Shown one piece after another: positions 15,795 to 26,802 of a DNA stretch of 64,000 nt. The DNA is taken from NCBI GenBank assembly GCA_020846715.1, contig JADLDK010000005.1:50057-114056 (forward strand). Reading direction: 5' to 3'. Source of the DNA: Armatimonadota bacterium (GTDB lineage: Bacteria; Armatimonadota; UBA5829; DSUL01). The translations under genes were made by a program, and so were the position numbers. Each line of letters starts with the position of its first letter. The stretch's first letter is position 1. The notes below the pieces were generated by a model. That model did no database searches. It had not been told where the DNA came from and saw only the letters and a program-made list of their open reading frames with translations.

Positions 15795-17682
15795 AGAACC
15801 CGGCCCTGCGCCCATCCAGCCCCTCAGGCTGCAAACAGCAAACGATTTTCTGAGTCTGGATGAGATTGACAATTCTACGGGTGCTGTACGCGCGCTTTCC
15901 CTGATCCACGAGACAGCGCGGGGCGCTATCGTTGTGACCGGATCGTCCAAGCCCTTTATTGCATTAGTTGTCGAGTTGGACTCTACGCCCGTGCCGCTGG
16001 GGGACATCCGGTGGAGCCGGTTGGGGAACTGGATTCCACATTTTCACGCGCAGGTCCCGGAGGGCTCTGTGGAGTGCACCTATCTGACACCACCAGGCAA
16101 GCGGGGCGCAGCGGTGCGGGCTGTTTTGCGCACAGACGTCCCGGCGACGGCAAAGCTCTCATTTTGCGTGTGCTGGCAGGATACCCGGCATGTCGGGGCG
16201 ATGACGTGCCAGATGAACGGCCAGCGCATGGTCGGCGGTCACAGTACGGGCGATGCTCGTCATCTTTCACTGCGATGGGCACACCCGATCTTTTCGATCG
16301 GGCTGGCCGCTTCACCGGGCAGCCAGTGGCAGGGGGCGACGGAAGAATGCCGCGCGGGCTCGGCCATTGAAGACGTCTATTCAACCGAGCGGCTGCCAGT
16401 GGAGTTCTCGGTATCGCGCTCAGCAGATCTCCAGGCCGGAGAATCTCTCACTCTGGAGCTTGACGTAGGTGTTGGTATTGAGCCAGCCAGCAGTGTAGCC
16501 TGCGCCATTGATTTGCGCGACCAGGGCTGGGATTCGATAAAGCGGGTTTCAGAAGCGTTTCTCGACGCCCGCCACATTCACTGCAAAGACATCGCCGAGC
16601 CTTTTGAGGAGTTGTTGAACAGAAACGCGTTCTACAACTTCTTCTATTCTCGCGCCACAGCCATAGACACCGAGCGGCGTGTCACCGTCTCGTCCCGCTC
16701 CCCGGGCAGCGCTTTGACCGCCTCCTATCACGACCGCGACGTGTGTCTGTACAGCTTTCCCGCCGTCCTTCTGATTGATCCTGTCGAAGCGCGCGAGATT
16801 CTGCACTATGTCTTCGGCGTTCAGATGCGCAATATTGGCGCTCGCAGCCGAGGTCTGGACGGCTCCCTGCTCCAGCCCGGGTTTTCACTGGATGGCCTTG
16901 TCGCTCCCATACGCGCGCTGTGGATGTACGTGGACCTGACGGATGACCTCACCGTACTCTTTGACCAGAGCGTGCAGTCTGGTCTGAACCGGATTCTGGA
17001 GACGCTGGAGGGCGCCTCGCACCCGCAGATTGCCCTGTACCGCACGCGCCTGACCCCTGGGGAACGCATTGCGCCGCTTGAGTACCTGACCTACAGCAAT
17101 ATGGTGGTGTGGAGGGCGCTGGTTGATCTGTCCGACCTCTACCGGCGGATACGCGATGTGGAGCGCTCTGCCGATACAGACCAGTGGGCGCGGGATGTTC
17201 AGGCGGCTATTCTGCGTCATCTCGTCGTGCGCCAGGACGGGGGCCCGGTGTTCTGCTGGGCCAGCGATCTGGACGGCCAGACCCAGATGGGCGATGAGCC
17301 AGAGGGCAGCCTGGAGCTGGCCACACACCTTGAGTTTTGCCGCCCGACTTTGCCTGTATTCGCTAACACGGTCGCGCGTCTGCGCGCTCAGCGCTCCGAC
17401 GACTCAACTGCCGGGCAGAGTCTGCTTACAATGGCCAATCGGCTGTTGAGCGGCGATCTGGGTCCTCTGGAGTCTCTCAGGGAAGCGCCGGCGGGGCCTC
17501 TGGAGCCGTCCGGTGAGACCGGCGACACCGCTAACACGGAGTGTGCTCTTGCGGGCTATCTGTGCTATGCGCTGGTTCGGGCGCTCGAAGCTTACGTGGA
17601 GCCTCCCGTCCTGCATCCGAAGCAAGCCGTGCGCGGTCGCATCAGCCGCAGCATCCTGCGTCCCGGAGTCGGGTGGATTTGA
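15784..17682 (+). CDS. glycogen-debranching/glucoamylase-like (alpha/alpha)6 toroid protein
   Basis: This 632-residue protein has an N-terminal beta-sandwich (about residues 1-250) and a C-terminal helical toroid. Within the toroid, YHDRDVCLYSFPAVLLIDP, then AREILHYVFGVQMRN, DGSLLQPGFSLDGLVAPI and LWMYVDLTDDLTVLF follow the repeating inner-helix pattern of glucoamylase, debranching-enzyme C-domain and GH125 enzymes. I cannot name the exact family or the catalytic acids. There is no signal peptide. TTG 15784 is preferred because AGGA (15772-15775) lies 8 nt upstream and it overlaps the DUF1015 stop; the frame is open to 15583 inside DUF1015. It is probably cytoplasmic alpha-glucan or mannoside metabolism, at low certainty. 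Confidence 0.65.
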   Translation: MPAEEPGPAPIQPLRLQTANDFLSLDEIDNSTGAVRALSLIHETARGAIVVTGSSKPFIALVVELDSTPVPLGDIRWSRLGNWIPHFHAQVPEGSVECTYLTPPGKRGAAVRAVLRTDVPATAKLSFCVCWQDTRHVGAMTCQMNGQRMVGGHSTGDARHLSLRWAHPIFSIGLAASPGSQWQGATEECRAGSAIEDVYSTERLPVEFSVSRSADLQAGESLTLELDVGVGIEPASSVACAIDLRDQGWDSIKRVSEAFLDARHIHCKDIAEPFEELLNRNAFYNFFYSRATAIDTERRVTVSSRSPGSALTASYHDRDVCLYSFPAVLLIDPVEAREILHYVFGVQMRNIGARSRGLDGSLLQPGFSLDGLVAPIRALWMYVDLTDDLTVLFDQSVQSGLNRILETLEGASHPQIALYRTRLTPGERIAPLEYLTYSNMVVWRALVDLSDLYRRIRDVERSADTDQWARDVQAAILRHLVVRQDGGPVFCWASDLDGQTQMGDEPEGSLELATHLEFCRPTLPVFANTVARLRAQRSDDSTAGQSLLTMANRLLSGDLGPLESLREAPAGPLEPSGETGDTANTECALAGYLCYALVRALEAYVEPPVLHPKQAVRGRISRSILRPGVGWI

Positions 17683-17793
17683 TGCGGACTGGCGGAACCT
17701 CTTCTGCCTTTCGTTCGCCTCTGTTTGCGTGACTCTTTGCACCGCAACGGGCTCACATGAGCGAGAAAAAGGCGCTGATGGAGATTGAGAGAT

Positions 17794-18936
17794 ATGAGGA
17801 GATTCGGTGTTGTCTGGCTGATCGGAACAGTGTTTGTGACGTCCGCAGCGGGAGGGTACATCGGTTCCCGGCAGGCGGCGGTACGCTCTGGTCGCGATAG
17901 CGGCTGGACGGTTCTGACCCCAAAGCTCGTACAGGCTCCAGGTATCACCGGAGACTCGGGCGGTGGCGGCCCGGTCATCGCCGCTATCCGAAAAGTCGGC
18001 CCCGCTGTTGTCAACATTGACACCACCGCACGCCGCTACCGGTATATGTTCGGCGGGATGTTCGGAGATTTTTTCGGGGAACCCAGGTCACAGGAAGTGC
18101 AGACCGGAGAAGGCTCCGGCGTTATCATTGACGGCGCAAAAGGGCTCGTTCTGACTAACCACCACGTCATCGACCGCGCCGAGCGCATCACAGTGTCCCT
18201 TCCCGATAAGCAGACGTTTCAGGCCAGGGTTCTGGGCAGTGACGCGAGCAGTGACCTCGCGCTGCTCAAAATTGACGGGAAGAATCTGCCACAGGCGCGT
18301 ATCTCGCAGGCGCCAACGCCACCCATCGGTTCCTGGGCTATAGCGATAGGAAATCCCTTCGGCTTCAAGAACACGGTCACAGTTGGGGTGATTAGCGCGA
18401 TGGGACGCACGCTGCGCTCTCCCCGCGGGTCCACACTTGAGAACATGATACAGACAGACGCCGCTATCAACCCTGGTAACTCGGGAGGCCCTTTGTGCGA
18501 CATGGGCGGGGAAGTGATCGGCCTGAATACCGCGATCATCTCAGAAGCGCAGGGAATAGGCTTTGCGACGCCGTCGGCAACCATCCGCTGGGCGGTAGAG
18601 GAGATTCAGCAATACGGCCGAGTGCGCCATCCGTGGCCTGGCTTCTACGTTCGGGACATCGGCGGCAGCCTTGCCCAGCGTCTGAAATTGCCCTCCAGCG
18701 CCGGTGCGCTCATCGTTCAGGTTGACCCGGGAAGTCCTGCGGCAGGTGCCGGGATAGAGGCTGGTGACGTGGTCGTTCAGCTTGATGACCGGGCTATTGA
18801 CTCTTCAGACGACGTAGTGGGTGCCTTTCTTCAGGCGAGAGTCGGCGGGACGATGAAGATAGTGCTCTGGAGGGACGGCCGAAAGATCACACGGGAGCTG
18901 GCGTTAAAAGAGGCGCCTTCTTCAGCCGGAATCTAG
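17794..18936 (+). CDS. HtrA/DegP-type serine protease with one PDZ domain
   Basis: This 380-residue envelope protease probably degrades misfolded periplasmic proteins. An N-terminal hydrophobic segment (FGVVWLIGTVFVTSAAGGYI) anchors or exports it. The chymotrypsin-like domain has the complete triad: His124 in LTNHHVI, Asp154 in SSDLALLK and Ser230 in NPGNSGGP. A loop rich in Met/Phe/Gly (MFGGMFGDFFGEP) matches the LA loop of DegP/DegQ. One PDZ domain (about residues 270-370) carries GALIVQVDPGSPAAGAG. One rather than two PDZ domains makes it DegS- or HtrA-like. ATG 17794 has GGAG 10 nt upstream; TTG 17785 is an alternative. It follows the carbohydrate genes by 111 nt and is convergent with the TauE permease. 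Confidence 0.92.
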   Translation: MRRFGVVWLIGTVFVTSAAGGYIGSRQAAVRSGRDSGWTVLTPKLVQAPGITGDSGGGGPVIAAIRKVGPAVVNIDTTARRYRYMFGGMFGDFFGEPRSQEVQTGEGSGVIIDGAKGLVLTNHHVIDRAERITVSLPDKQTFQARVLGSDASSDLALLKIDGKNLPQARISQAPTPPIGSWAIAIGNPFGFKNTVTVGVISAMGRTLRSPRGSTLENMIQTDAAINPGNSGGPLCDMGGEVIGLNTAIISEAQGIGFATPSATIRWAVEEIQQYGRVRHPWPGFYVRDIGGSLAQRLKLPSSAGALIVQVDPGSPAAGAGIEAGDVVVQLDDRAIDSSDDVVGAFLQARVGGTMKIVLWRDGRKITRELALKEAPSSAGI

Positions 18937-18962
18937 CGTGCAGGCTTGGCGGCAGAAGCTCG

Positions 18963-19733
18963 CTAAGATCGCTTCAGCAGAGTGTAAAGACCGATCGCTA
19001 CACCGATGACAATAACGGACAGCCGGACATTGCGCTGGCCGATACGTCTGGCAAGCCCCGCTCCTCCGTAGCCTCCGGCCACCGAGCCCACAGCCATCAA
19101 GATGGCGAAGTGCCAAACGACATTGCGCTCAATGATGAACGTGACAGCAGCGACTCCGTTTATGCAGACGGCCGCAAAGGCTTTCAGGGCGTTCATCCGG
19201 TGAATATTCGACAGTCCCAGCATGCCCAGCGCCGCCAGCATAAGGATCCCGATGCCTGCGCCAAAGAACCCTCCGTACAGCGCCACTACAAACTGATAAG
19301 CCATCGTGAGCGCCAGTCGCCGTCCTTTGAATGCGTGGTGAGACGGATCGCCTGAGGCGTTTCTGTTGACAATGCGTCTGAAGGGCTCCTGAATGGCGAA
19401 CAACGCTGTCGCTCCCAGAATCAGCCACGGAATCATCTTCGCAAACAGTTTGTCTCCGGTGTGCACCAGCAGAACTGCGCCGAGGTAGCCGCCGATGAGG
19501 CTCGGAAGCCCGATCCACGCCAGCTCCTTCCAGCCGTGCTCCAGCTCATCCCGGTAGCCCCAGTACGCGCTGAAAGAGCCTGGCACGAGCGCCACTGTGC
19601 TCGTGGTATTAGCCGCTATCGGGCTGACACCGGCGGACAGAAGCGATGGGAACGTGATAAGCGTTCCACCACCGGCAACCGAGTTAATGGCGCCTGCGAT
19701 GAACGCCGCGATGAAAAGCAGAATGTACTGCAT
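18963..19733 (-). CDS. TauE/SafE family permease
   Basis: This 256-residue integral membrane protein has about eight hydrophobic segments in two homologous halves. The first, FIAGAINSVAGGGTLITFPSL, carries the GGG-x-[IL]-x-P motif diagnostic of TauE/SafE (sulfite or organosulfonate exporter) permeases. The second repeat contains LYGGFFGAGIGILML. Transported anions in this family include sulfite, sulfoacetate and others; the substrate here cannot be told. It ends 26 nt from the HtrA gene (convergent) and is divergent from the PhyH dioxygenase gene 78 bp away. Confidence 0.88.
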   Translation of the reverse strand: MQYILLFIAAFIAGAINSVAGGGTLITFPSLLSAGVSPIAANTTSTVALVPGSFSAYWGYRDELEHGWKELAWIGLPSLIGGYLGAVLLVHTGDKLFAKMIPWLILGATALFAIQEPFRRIVNRNASGDPSHHAFKGRRLALTMAYQFVVALYGGFFGAGIGILMLAALGMLGLSNIHRMNALKAFAAVCINGVAAVTFIIERNVVWHFAILMAVGSVAGGYGGAGLARRIGQRNVRLSVIVIGVAIGLYTLLKRS

Positions 19734-19811
19734 GTGGACTGAAAAGGTGGATGCCTGAACGGACTTGCAGACCCGCGCTCAGTATGTTATCACAGTGTGG
19801 GGAGACGGACA

Positions 19812-20642
19812 ATGGTGACAGGCACAATCAGCGACGATCAGTGGATTCAGTACTGGCGAGAAGGCTATCTGCGGCTGGGCACGGTGATTACACCGCAGGA
19901 GTTGAGCGCGTTGCAGCAGCGTATAGACGACATTATGCTTGGCCGCGCTCCGGTGAACTACAGCCGGATGCTCATGCAACTGGACTCTGAGACAGGGTCG
20001 TACTCCGAGCTGTCAAGCCAGACCAGCGGACACAAAGGCGCCACCCTCGCGTACCGGAAAATACAGGACCTCGAATACGATCCGCTGTTTCTTTCGTACA
20101 TGCAAAAGCCGCTGTTCCGCGAAATTTGCGGTGAAGTCTATGGAAGGCACGCGTCCATCTCGTGCTACCGCGCCATGTTCATGAACAAACCGGCCCGGAA
20201 AGGCACATTTCTTCCCTGGCACCAGGACGCGGGCGACCAGTGGTCTCTGGATCGCGATCCACTCGTGACGGTGTGGCTGGCTCTGGACCCGGCGACGAGA
20301 GCGAATGGCTGTGTGCAGGTTGTCTCTGGCACTCACCGGCTTGGGCTTCTCAGCAAGCTTGGACACACCATTACGCAGGAGCAGGAGCGTCAGTATTGCC
20401 CGCCGGACAAGATCGCCTACCTCGAACTGGAGCCCGGAGAGGCGGTTCTACTTCACAACATGGTGTTGCACAGATCGGACGTCAACCACACGGATACTCC
20501 CAGACGGGCTTTCAGCGTGTGCTATCTGGATGCGCGGACGCGTCAGCACCGGGACCACAGCTTCCCTGTCATCTTTGGTGAGGGCGCTCTTCGGCCGGAA
20601 GACTTGAACGTACCCTCGGCTCAACCGTCAAGCGGAAGCTAG
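19812..20642 (+). CDS. phytanoyl-CoA dioxygenase family (PhyH) protein
   Basis: This is a 276-residue Fe(II)/2-oxoglutarate-dependent dioxygenase on a double-stranded beta-helix fold. The iron-binding HxD is in LPWHQDAGDQW, the distal His in NMVLHRSDVNH, and the 2-oxoglutarate-binding Arg is plausibly in TPRRAFSVCY. YLELEPGEAVLLHN is the usual strand before the distal ligand. ATG 19812 has GGAG (19801-19804) 7 nt upstream. Members hydroxylate varied small molecules; the substrate is unknown. It stands alone: TauE lies divergently upstream and the rhamnosidase follows 119 nt later. Confidence 0.88.
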   Translation: MVTGTISDDQWIQYWREGYLRLGTVITPQELSALQQRIDDIMLGRAPVNYSRMLMQLDSETGSYSELSSQTSGHKGATLAYRKIQDLEYDPLFLSYMQKPLFREICGEVYGRHASISCYRAMFMNKPARKGTFLPWHQDAGDQWSLDRDPLVTVWLALDPATRANGCVQVVSGTHRLGLLSKLGHTITQEQERQYCPPDKIAYLELEPGEAVLLHNMVLHRSDVNHTDTPRRAFSVCYLDARTRQHRDHSFPVIFGEGALRPEDLNVPSAQPSSGS

Positions 20643-20761
20643 CGCAGTCTTCTGATCTGGTGGGTGGTAGGATTAGGGGCCGCGGTTCACGAATACACAT
20701 TCAGACTACCTGAAAGGGACGCGGTGAGAGGCCTGCGTCAAGGGACTCACTGACCATTTCT

Positions 20762-23482
20762 ATGTATCACGACCTCTTTTCTGTCTCCGCCTGTGCTCTC
20801 TTGTTGATGGCTGCGTCTTGTGTCTCCGTTTCACCTGTTCAGGCGGCTAGGCCGTCCGCTGTCAATCTGACGTGCGAGCATCGCGTGAGTCCACTTGGTA
20901 TCGACGCGAAGCGCCCGCTCCTGTCGTGGCAGATGCAGGAGACAGAGCGCGGCGCGCTTCAATCTGCCTATCGCATTCAGGTGGCCACCGGTCCGCAGTC
21001 GCTCGTTGCGGGGAAATCTGTCGTCTGGGACAGCGGGAAAGTCGAGTCTGCCAATTCACTGAGCGTGCCCTGTGAAGCTTCTGCGCTTCTGAGCGCTCAG
21101 GCTTACTGGTGGCGCGTGAAAATCTGGGACGGCCATGGGCGCGAGAGTGAGTGGTCGTCTCCGGCGAGCTTTGAGATGGGGCTTCTGCGCCCGGGTGACT
21201 GGCGGGGCAAATGGATTGGCGCCCCGCCGGGCGGCAAAGGTGACGGCCCCGCCGCGGCGGCAGAGTCCCAGATCGCGCCGCAACTGCGCACTGAGATAGT
21301 TTTGGACAAACCTATCCGCCGGGCCCGCGCCTACGTCTGCGGGCTCGGATACTACGAGCTGCGGATTAACGGGGAGAAAGTTGGGGACAGGGTGCTCGAC
21401 CCGTCTTACACCAACTTTGACCGGCGCGCCCTTTACAGCGCCTACGACGTCACAGACGCTCTGCGAGAGGGAAAGAACGCCGTCGGAGCCATTCTCGGCA
21501 AGGGCTGGTTCTCGCAGAATCTGTGTCTTCTCCTTCAGATAAATGTCGATTACACCGATGGAACGCACGCCAGTTTTGCGACGGATGAGTCGTGGAAGTG
21601 GTCCACCAGTCCGATTCTGATGAACTCCCTTTACAACGGCGAGACCTATGACGCCCGGCTTGAGCAGTCTGGCTGGGACATGCCGGGATTCGACGACTCG
21701 GCGTGGAGAGGAGTTGTTCTCTGTGATTCTCCCACAAAGTTGCTGTCCGCACAGGAGATTCAGCCCGTTCGGGTAACCGAAACACTGCCTTTCAAGAGCA
21801 TGAAGGAAGTCAAGCCCGGCGTGTGGGTGTTCGATTTTGGGCAAAACTTTTCGGGGTGGTGCCAGCTACGGGTGGCCGGACCGGCGGGGCAGGAAGTCAA
21901 GTTGCGCTACGCAGAGATACTGCATCCGGATGGTTCAGTGAATCAGGAAAATCTCCGGTCAGCAAAAGCCACGGACACCTACATTCTGAAAGGCTCCGGG
22001 CAGGAAATCTACGAGCCCAGATTCACCTACCACGGTTTTCGTTACGTGCAGATAGAAGGTTATCCGGGACGCCCGGAAGGCTCGGATGTTGTGAAGGGAA
22101 GACTGGTCCACACAGACTTCTCGCCGCGCGGGGAGTTCTCTTGTTCCAACGAACTGATCAACCAGATACAGCACAACTCCGTCTGGGGATTTAAGACGAA
22201 TTTCCACTCGATCCCAACAGACTGCCCTCAAAGGGATGAGCGGCAGGGATGGATGGGTGACGCGGGAATGACGTGTGACGCGGGATGCTACAACTTCAAT
22301 ATGGGCGCGGCGTTCACCAAGTTTGCGCAGGACATTCAGGACTCTCAAGGGGCGGACGGGCGTATTCCGGACACTGTCCCGCACGTCTGGGGTACAGACG
22401 TGGGCGACCCGATGTGGTCCGTGGCTTATCATCTCATTGTCTGGAATGTTTACCGCCATGACGGTGACAGAGCCCTGCTGGAGAAGCACTACGACGGACT
22501 GAAGCGCTATGTGGATTTTGTCAAGAGTGGGTCGCCCGGCTACATCTACACCCATAACAACTACGGTGACTGGGTGGGTTTGGTCGAAACGCCCAAAGAC
22601 CTCATCTCAACGGGTTGCTTTTATTTTGTATCGAAGCTGGTGAGTGAGATGGCGCAGCAACTCGGCAGGCTCGACGATCAGCGCACGTACGCGGAGTTGT
22701 GCGGGAAGATTGCTGAAGCCTTCAACAGCAAGTTTTTCGACCCTCAGACGAATGTTTACGGCAACGGAAGTCAGTTTTCGTACATCTGGCCGCTGTATCT
22801 CCAGATTGTGCCGCAAGCCCATCGTGCGGCTGTAGTGGACAACCTTGTGCACGACATTATGGTCACACACAAGGGACATCTGAGTACTGGCTTCCCGGGT
22901 ACACGCTATCTCTTTGAAGCGCTGTGCAATGAAGGTCGCCCCGACGTCGCCTATACAGTCGCCACCCAACCTGACTATCCCGGATACGGATACATGATTG
23001 CCAACGGCGCAACGACGATCTGGGAGTTGTGGAAGCGCGAGACAGGACCTGGGATGAACTCGCACAACCACCCTGCCTTCGGCTTTATCAGTGGCTGGTT
23101 CTACTCACATATGGCCGGTATCGTTCCAGACTGGCGCTATCCCGGCTACGAGCGCTTTGACGTAAAGCCCTATCTGATGGGCGATCTCAACGAGGCGCAG
23201 GCGTCGGTGGATACTGCGCGCGGACGAGTTGCGTCTCACTGGAAGCGCGACTCCTCGGGCGTTACACTGAATGTGACCGTGCCCGCCAATGCCCAGGCTC
23301 GGGTGTGGGCGCCCAAGACAGCGCCAGGCGCAGCCACAGTGACTGAAGGCGGGCGCCCGGTGTGGAAAAACAGCTCTTTCAACGCTGTAACCGGAGTTAC
23401 GTCTGCACAGGACGCAGGGGAGTGGGTCAGGCTGGAAGTGGGTTCCGGCTCATACAGCTTTCATATCAGTGCAGAGAGATGA
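20762..23482 (+). CDS. secreted alpha-L-rhamnosidase, GH78
   Basis: This 906-residue exported enzyme releases terminal alpha-L-rhamnose from pectic or plant-derived glycosides. The signal peptide spans about residues 1-28 (MYHDLFSVSACALLLMAA and onwards). The order of domains fits GH78: an Ig-like N-domain with RPLLSWQMQETERGALQSAY, a rhamnose-binding jelly-roll with GLGYYELRINGEKVGDRVLD, the (alpha/alpha)6 catalytic domain and a C-terminal beta-domain. The general acid Glu is in the hallmark CPQRDERQGWMGD. Length is typical. No good SD precedes ATG 20762; AAGGGAC is 20 nt upstream. It lies near other sugar genes, but a transporter for rhamnose is not in the window. Confidence 0.93.
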   Translation: MYHDLFSVSACALLLMAASCVSVSPVQAARPSAVNLTCEHRVSPLGIDAKRPLLSWQMQETERGALQSAYRIQVATGPQSLVAGKSVVWDSGKVESANSLSVPCEASALLSAQAYWWRVKIWDGHGRESEWSSPASFEMGLLRPGDWRGKWIGAPPGGKGDGPAAAAESQIAPQLRTEIVLDKPIRRARAYVCGLGYYELRINGEKVGDRVLDPSYTNFDRRALYSAYDVTDALREGKNAVGAILGKGWFSQNLCLLLQINVDYTDGTHASFATDESWKWSTSPILMNSLYNGETYDARLEQSGWDMPGFDDSAWRGVVLCDSPTKLLSAQEIQPVRVTETLPFKSMKEVKPGVWVFDFGQNFSGWCQLRVAGPAGQEVKLRYAEILHPDGSVNQENLRSAKATDTYILKGSGQEIYEPRFTYHGFRYVQIEGYPGRPEGSDVVKGRLVHTDFSPRGEFSCSNELINQIQHNSVWGFKTNFHSIPTDCPQRDERQGWMGDAGMTCDAGCYNFNMGAAFTKFAQDIQDSQGADGRIPDTVPHVWGTDVGDPMWSVAYHLIVWNVYRHDGDRALLEKHYDGLKRYVDFVKSGSPGYIYTHNNYGDWVGLVETPKDLISTGCFYFVSKLVSEMAQQLGRLDDQRTYAELCGKIAEAFNSKFFDPQTNVYGNGSQFSYIWPLYLQIVPQAHRAAVVDNLVHDIMVTHKGHLSTGFPGTRYLFEALCNEGRPDVAYTVATQPDYPGYGYMIANGATTIWELWKRETGPGMNSHNHPAFGFISGWFYSHMAGIVPDWRYPGYERFDVKPYLMGDLNEAQASVDTARGRVASHWKRDSSGVTLNVTVPANAQARVWAPKTAPGAATVTEGGRPVWKNSSFNAVTGVTSAQDAGEWVRLEVGSGSYSFHISAER

Positions 23483-23628
23483 GGAGCAGGCGCCATGCAT
23501 CAGGCTTCCACGGGCGCGGCTCAAGCGCAGGTGTCGCGGTCAGCCATGGCAGTGTGTCAGAACCTGTGATAGCGGGCGCCTCCAGGGTGTCCAAACCCAA
23601 CGCGCGGGAGCGGATGGGAATCTGCCCA

Positions 23629-23658
23629 TTGACGCGAGGCGCGCCTGCTTCGTATAAT
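23629..23658 (+). promoter_or_regulatory. sigma-70 promoter for the ABC ATPase gene
   Basis: TTGACG (23629-23634) and a perfect TATAAT (23653-23658) are separated by 18 nt. Transcription would begin near 23665, leaving a leader of about 115 nt before the TTG start at 23782. The 299-bp gap after the rhamnosidase gene holds nothing else I can support. Confidence 0.7.
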
Positions 23659-23781
23659 TCCCGGAAAGCCGCTTGCGCGGATAAACTGCGCTGCGTTGTA
23701 CGTTTTGCTCGCTTCTTGATGGCCCGGAGGCGTCTTGCCAGGCCGGGAGCGCTGCCCATCATGGGAGGAATCGCTTAACAA

Positions 23782-24888
<1,107 letters not shown>

Positions 24889-25653
24889 ACTTTTCTTCTC
24901 CCACCGCAACGTCTCTCGCTCGTTGGTGACATTCCAGAGTGCGGTTGCATCGCCGGGTGTGCCACACGTGAACGCGCGCTCAGGTCAAGACGCGCTCGTG
25001 GCGCCATTTGCCCAGTCACGAAATAGCGGCTGCACACTTCAGGCGTTCAGCGCATCGCAGGCGGCTTCACGTCCCCGCCGCCCGGCGGGCGGCGCCGCCC
25101 CCTGCCGCGCGACAACCGTCCTGCCGGACATCTCAGGCTGTGCCTCTGGCGCTCACTCGTGTGCGCTGCTGTGAATCCGGGCAGCGCCGCGGCCAGTCAG
25201 CCCGCTACCTCTGAGCCGAAGAATAAAGAGCAGCCCTTGCGCTCAGTGCCAGGCTCCACCTCCAACACTCAGTGGTAAAGGCTGCGGCTCCTCTTCGGCC
25301 GTAACGCTTACGACTGACGCCAGTCGCAGAGGCTCTCCGCTGCGTGCGTGGGGGGAGTCCCATCTGCATACGTGGCAGACGGGTTGCGCAGGTCGAGGCT
25401 TTCTGCCAGGGGCCACAACTGACACGATGGGCTGGTCCAGGCGCGTCGTTTGGCCCGATTGTTTCCCCCACGTCTCCAGTGTAGGCGCTGACACTGTCAA
25501 TTCCTGTCAGTGCAACAGACCTGTGAAAAAAGATAAAAGAATTTTTCCCTCTCTCGTGGGGATGTGAGGTTAGTGGTGTAGTTTCGATGCAGCGGCGTGA
25601 CAGGCTCGGAGCGGGTCCGGACAGGGCGGTGAGAGATTTGCGTGGCTTTTGCC
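24889..25653. other. 765-bp intergenic region without a recognisable gene
   Basis: This is the longest gene-free stretch, lying between convergent genes. It contains a T-rich run right after the ABC ATPase stop, a very G+C-rich self-complementary block at 25077-25105 (built on CCGCCCG and CGGGCGG), and a TGACA-C-TGTCA palindrome at 25489-25499. Short ORFs on both strands are Arg/Pro/Ser-rich and look non-coding. I see no tRNA, tmRNA, RNase P or riboswitch signature. A decayed gene or an undetected RNA is possible. Confidence 0.4.
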
Positions 25654-26802
25654 CTAGCCTGCGCCAGGGAGCCCCGCCTGTCCAAGCAGCCTTCCCAGGA
25701 TGTAGGTGGCGACTGAGACAATGACTCCGACAGAGGTCATCTCGAGGCCTGAGGTAAACCAGTGGCGCGTGGTAAGGAGGCTCTTGAGCGCGCCTACGGC
25801 GAAATGAGCCATCAGGCTGATTACCAGAGCGGCGACGACAGCCGGCATGCCCGTCGTGAAGAAGAACGGGATCAGTGGGACAGAGGCGCCAATAGCGGTG
25901 GAGATCATAGATGAGAACATGCTGGTCCAGGGATTCGGCGCGGAAGAGTGGGAGATACCCAGCTCCTCGTGCGCCAGAGTGCTGAGCATGTCTTCGGGAT
26001 TCTTGCTCAGGCGGTCAACGAGGATATCGACCTCTTCATCTGAGAAACCCTTCAGCTTGTAGATCAGCTCCAGTTCCCGGCGCTCTTCTTCGGGTTCTTC
26101 GAGGATCTCCTCGCGCTCGCGAGCAAGCTCTGACTCGATGACTTCCTTTTCGGATTTGGCCGCCAGATACGCGCTTGAGCCCATTGAGAGGGCGCTTGCC
26201 AGCATACCGGCCAGACCGGCAACCAGCACAAGTCCGCTGCCTCCCGTGTAGCCGGCCATTCCGCTCACGATGCCAAACACCGCGCCAAGCCCATCATTGA
26301 CTCCGTAGATAGCGTCCGCCACCCAGCTTCCGCCTTTGACGTGCCACTTCTCCCGGTGAAGAAGGTAGTTGAGCTCGCCCTGTTCCCTGGATTCCGAGAC
26401 AGCGTGGTGCAGCCGTCTGGTCAGGTCTTTCTCATCGTGGGCGATCTCTCTTAGGATGACGGCGTCGTCCTCGTGAATCTCTTTGAGTTGCCGCTGAAAC
26501 TCGTGCGCGTGATGGCGCTCATCCTTCTCAATGCGCTCCAGCATGCGTACCGGTCCCAGATGCTTTGCCATGAGCCGGTACACTTTGGCCCGGCGTCCCG
26601 GTGGCGGAGGCGGCTGGCGAATGCCAAGCTGCGCCATCCTCTGGGCCCACATCCCGGCGTGCTTCTTCTCCATCTCAGCCAGCTCTTGAAAGAGCGCTTT
26701 GCGGTGTGGGTCCTTTTCTACCTTACCGAGAGTCTCGTACGTCTGCGCAGCCCGCATCTCCTCGCGCCAGTTGTCTATGATGGCTTTGTCCCGTTTTTTC
26801 AT
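25654..26802 (-). CDS. ferritin-like/VIT1 fusion membrane protein (iron or manganese handling)
   Basis: This 382-residue protein fuses a ferritin-like four-helix domain (about residues 1-140) to a VIT1/CCC1 transporter domain. The N-terminal part shows spaced carboxylates and His expected of a di-iron rubrerythrin-like site (WREEMRAAQTYETL, LAEMEKKHAGMW, EKDERHHAHEF). The VIT domain begins WVADAIYGVNDGLGAVFGIV, a family hallmark, with about five membrane helices and an acidic cytoplasmic loop rich in Glu. Such fusions (also called MbfA in alphaproteobacteria) export or store iron. The start is ATG 26802 without a clear SD. It is divergent from the PpiC gene across 339 bp that contain a palindrome. 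Confidence 0.85.
   Translation of the reverse strand: MKKRDKAIIDNWREEMRAAQTYETLGKVEKDPHRKALFQELAEMEKKHAGMWAQRMAQLGIRQPPPPPGRRAKVYRLMAKHLGPVRMLERIEKDERHHAHEFQRQLKEIHEDDAVILREIAHDEKDLTRRLHHAVSESREQGELNYLLHREKWHVKGGSWVADAIYGVNDGLGAVFGIVSGMAGYTGGSGLVLVAGLAGMLASALSMGSSAYLAAKSEKEVIESELAREREEILEEPEEERRELELIYKLKGFSDEEVDILVDRLSKNPEDMLSTLAHEELGISHSSAPNPWTSMFSSMISTAIGASVPLIPFFFTTGMPAVVAALVISLMAHFAVGALKSLLTTRHWFTSGLEMTSVGVIVSVATYILGRLLGQAGLPGAG

Noticed and set aside
24889..25653. Possible riboswitch or stable RNA in the 765-bp gap
   Set aside because: I looked for cobalamin, glycine, tmRNA, RNase P and SRP signatures on both strands and found none; the genes on both sides are convergent, so a cis-regulatory leader is not expected.
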